Assembly: GCA_030770425.1 (NCBI GenBank)
Contig: JASJFT010000293.1
Location: forward strand, 7,460-47,234
Source of the DNA: Darksidea phi
Taxonomy: Eukaryota > Ascomycota > Dothideomycetes > Pleosporales > Lentitheciaceae
DNA length: 39,775 nucleotides
Direction: 5' to 3'
In this document: positions 39,645-39,775 of the stretch, piece by piece
Layout: every line of letters begins with the position of its first letter
Position numbering within the stretch: the first letter of the stretch is position 1
Notes under the pieces: model-generated
Told to the model about the DNA's origin: nothing
Database searches by the model: none
Seen by the model: only the letters and a program-made list of their open reading frames with translations
Program-made: the position numbers and the translations under genes

Positions 39645-39775
39645 TGTGCGTTCGGTTGATCGGCTGCTCGAACTTTTTACTGCATGTTTTGTACTGTAAG
39701 ACTCTGAGCGAAGTGGGTGATGAGGTATACTATACGGCTTTGAGCAGCTAGACTATCGCTATCGCTATTGGTGGT
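39645..39775. other. window end, no feature seen
   Basis: 131 bp after the MITE. No gene or repeat that I can support. Confidence 0.4.

Overview
The window is nuclear DNA from a filamentous ascomycete (Pezizomycotina). A Dothideomycete is my best guess, but the sequence does not prove it. The evidence is many short introns (41-103 nt, GT...AG, often with a CTAAC/CTGAC branch site), spliced single-copy eukaryotic housekeeping genes, and a gene-poor stretch with decayed, TA-rich DNA. There are no bacterial operons, rRNA genes or CRISPR arrays. I rebuilt the exon structures by hand from splice signals, reading frame and recalled family patterns.

Left block (1-17.6 kb, gene-dense). A pepsin-type aspartic protease (minus) runs off a poor-quality window edge. 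It is followed by an NBR1-type selective autophagy receptor (PB1, four ZZ fingers, FW domain, coiled coil; minus) and, divergently, the nucleolar RNA-binding protein Nop13. A Dfg10-type polyprenol reductase (minus) and a Hos4-like ankyrin protein of the Set3 histone deacetylase complex share a divergent promoter. A parvulin-type prolyl isomerase (Par14/PIN4) and the NHEJ protein Ku80 follow.

Middle block (17.6-28.6 kb, gene-poor and decaying). It holds a TA-rich tract, a relic that appears to join the N- and C-terminal parts of a fungal AAA ATPase without the ATPase core, and a broken reading frame with a 60-bp repeat coding W-N units. It also holds an unknown gene broken by two short tandem duplications (7 and 13 bp), a small apparently intact three-exon gene that single-frame ORF calling misses, a diverged 124-bp tandem duplication, a four-exon fungal-specific F-box-like/2EXR-type gene, and a frameshifted SMP (seed-maturation/LEA-like) gene.

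Right block (28.6-39.8 kb). An aldo-keto reductase and a BBE-type FAD oxidase are convergent and 64 bp apart. Then come an AIM24-family protein with a P/Q-rich N-terminus, eIF2-beta (minus) sharing a 353-bp divergent promoter with Mim2, and a short-chain dehydrogenase. The last 2 kb are non-coding and end in a 156-bp element with perfect 36-bp terminal inverted repeats and TA ends, very probably a Tc1/mariner-type MITE.

The intact genes mostly serve unrelated core functions: autophagy, ribosome biogenesis, dolichol synthesis, chromatin, NHEJ, translation initiation and mitochondrial import. I see no convincing new multi-gene system. The points most worth following up are the decay pattern at 19-28 kb, the MITE, the hidden small gene and the C-terminal LIR-like motif of the NBR1 protein.
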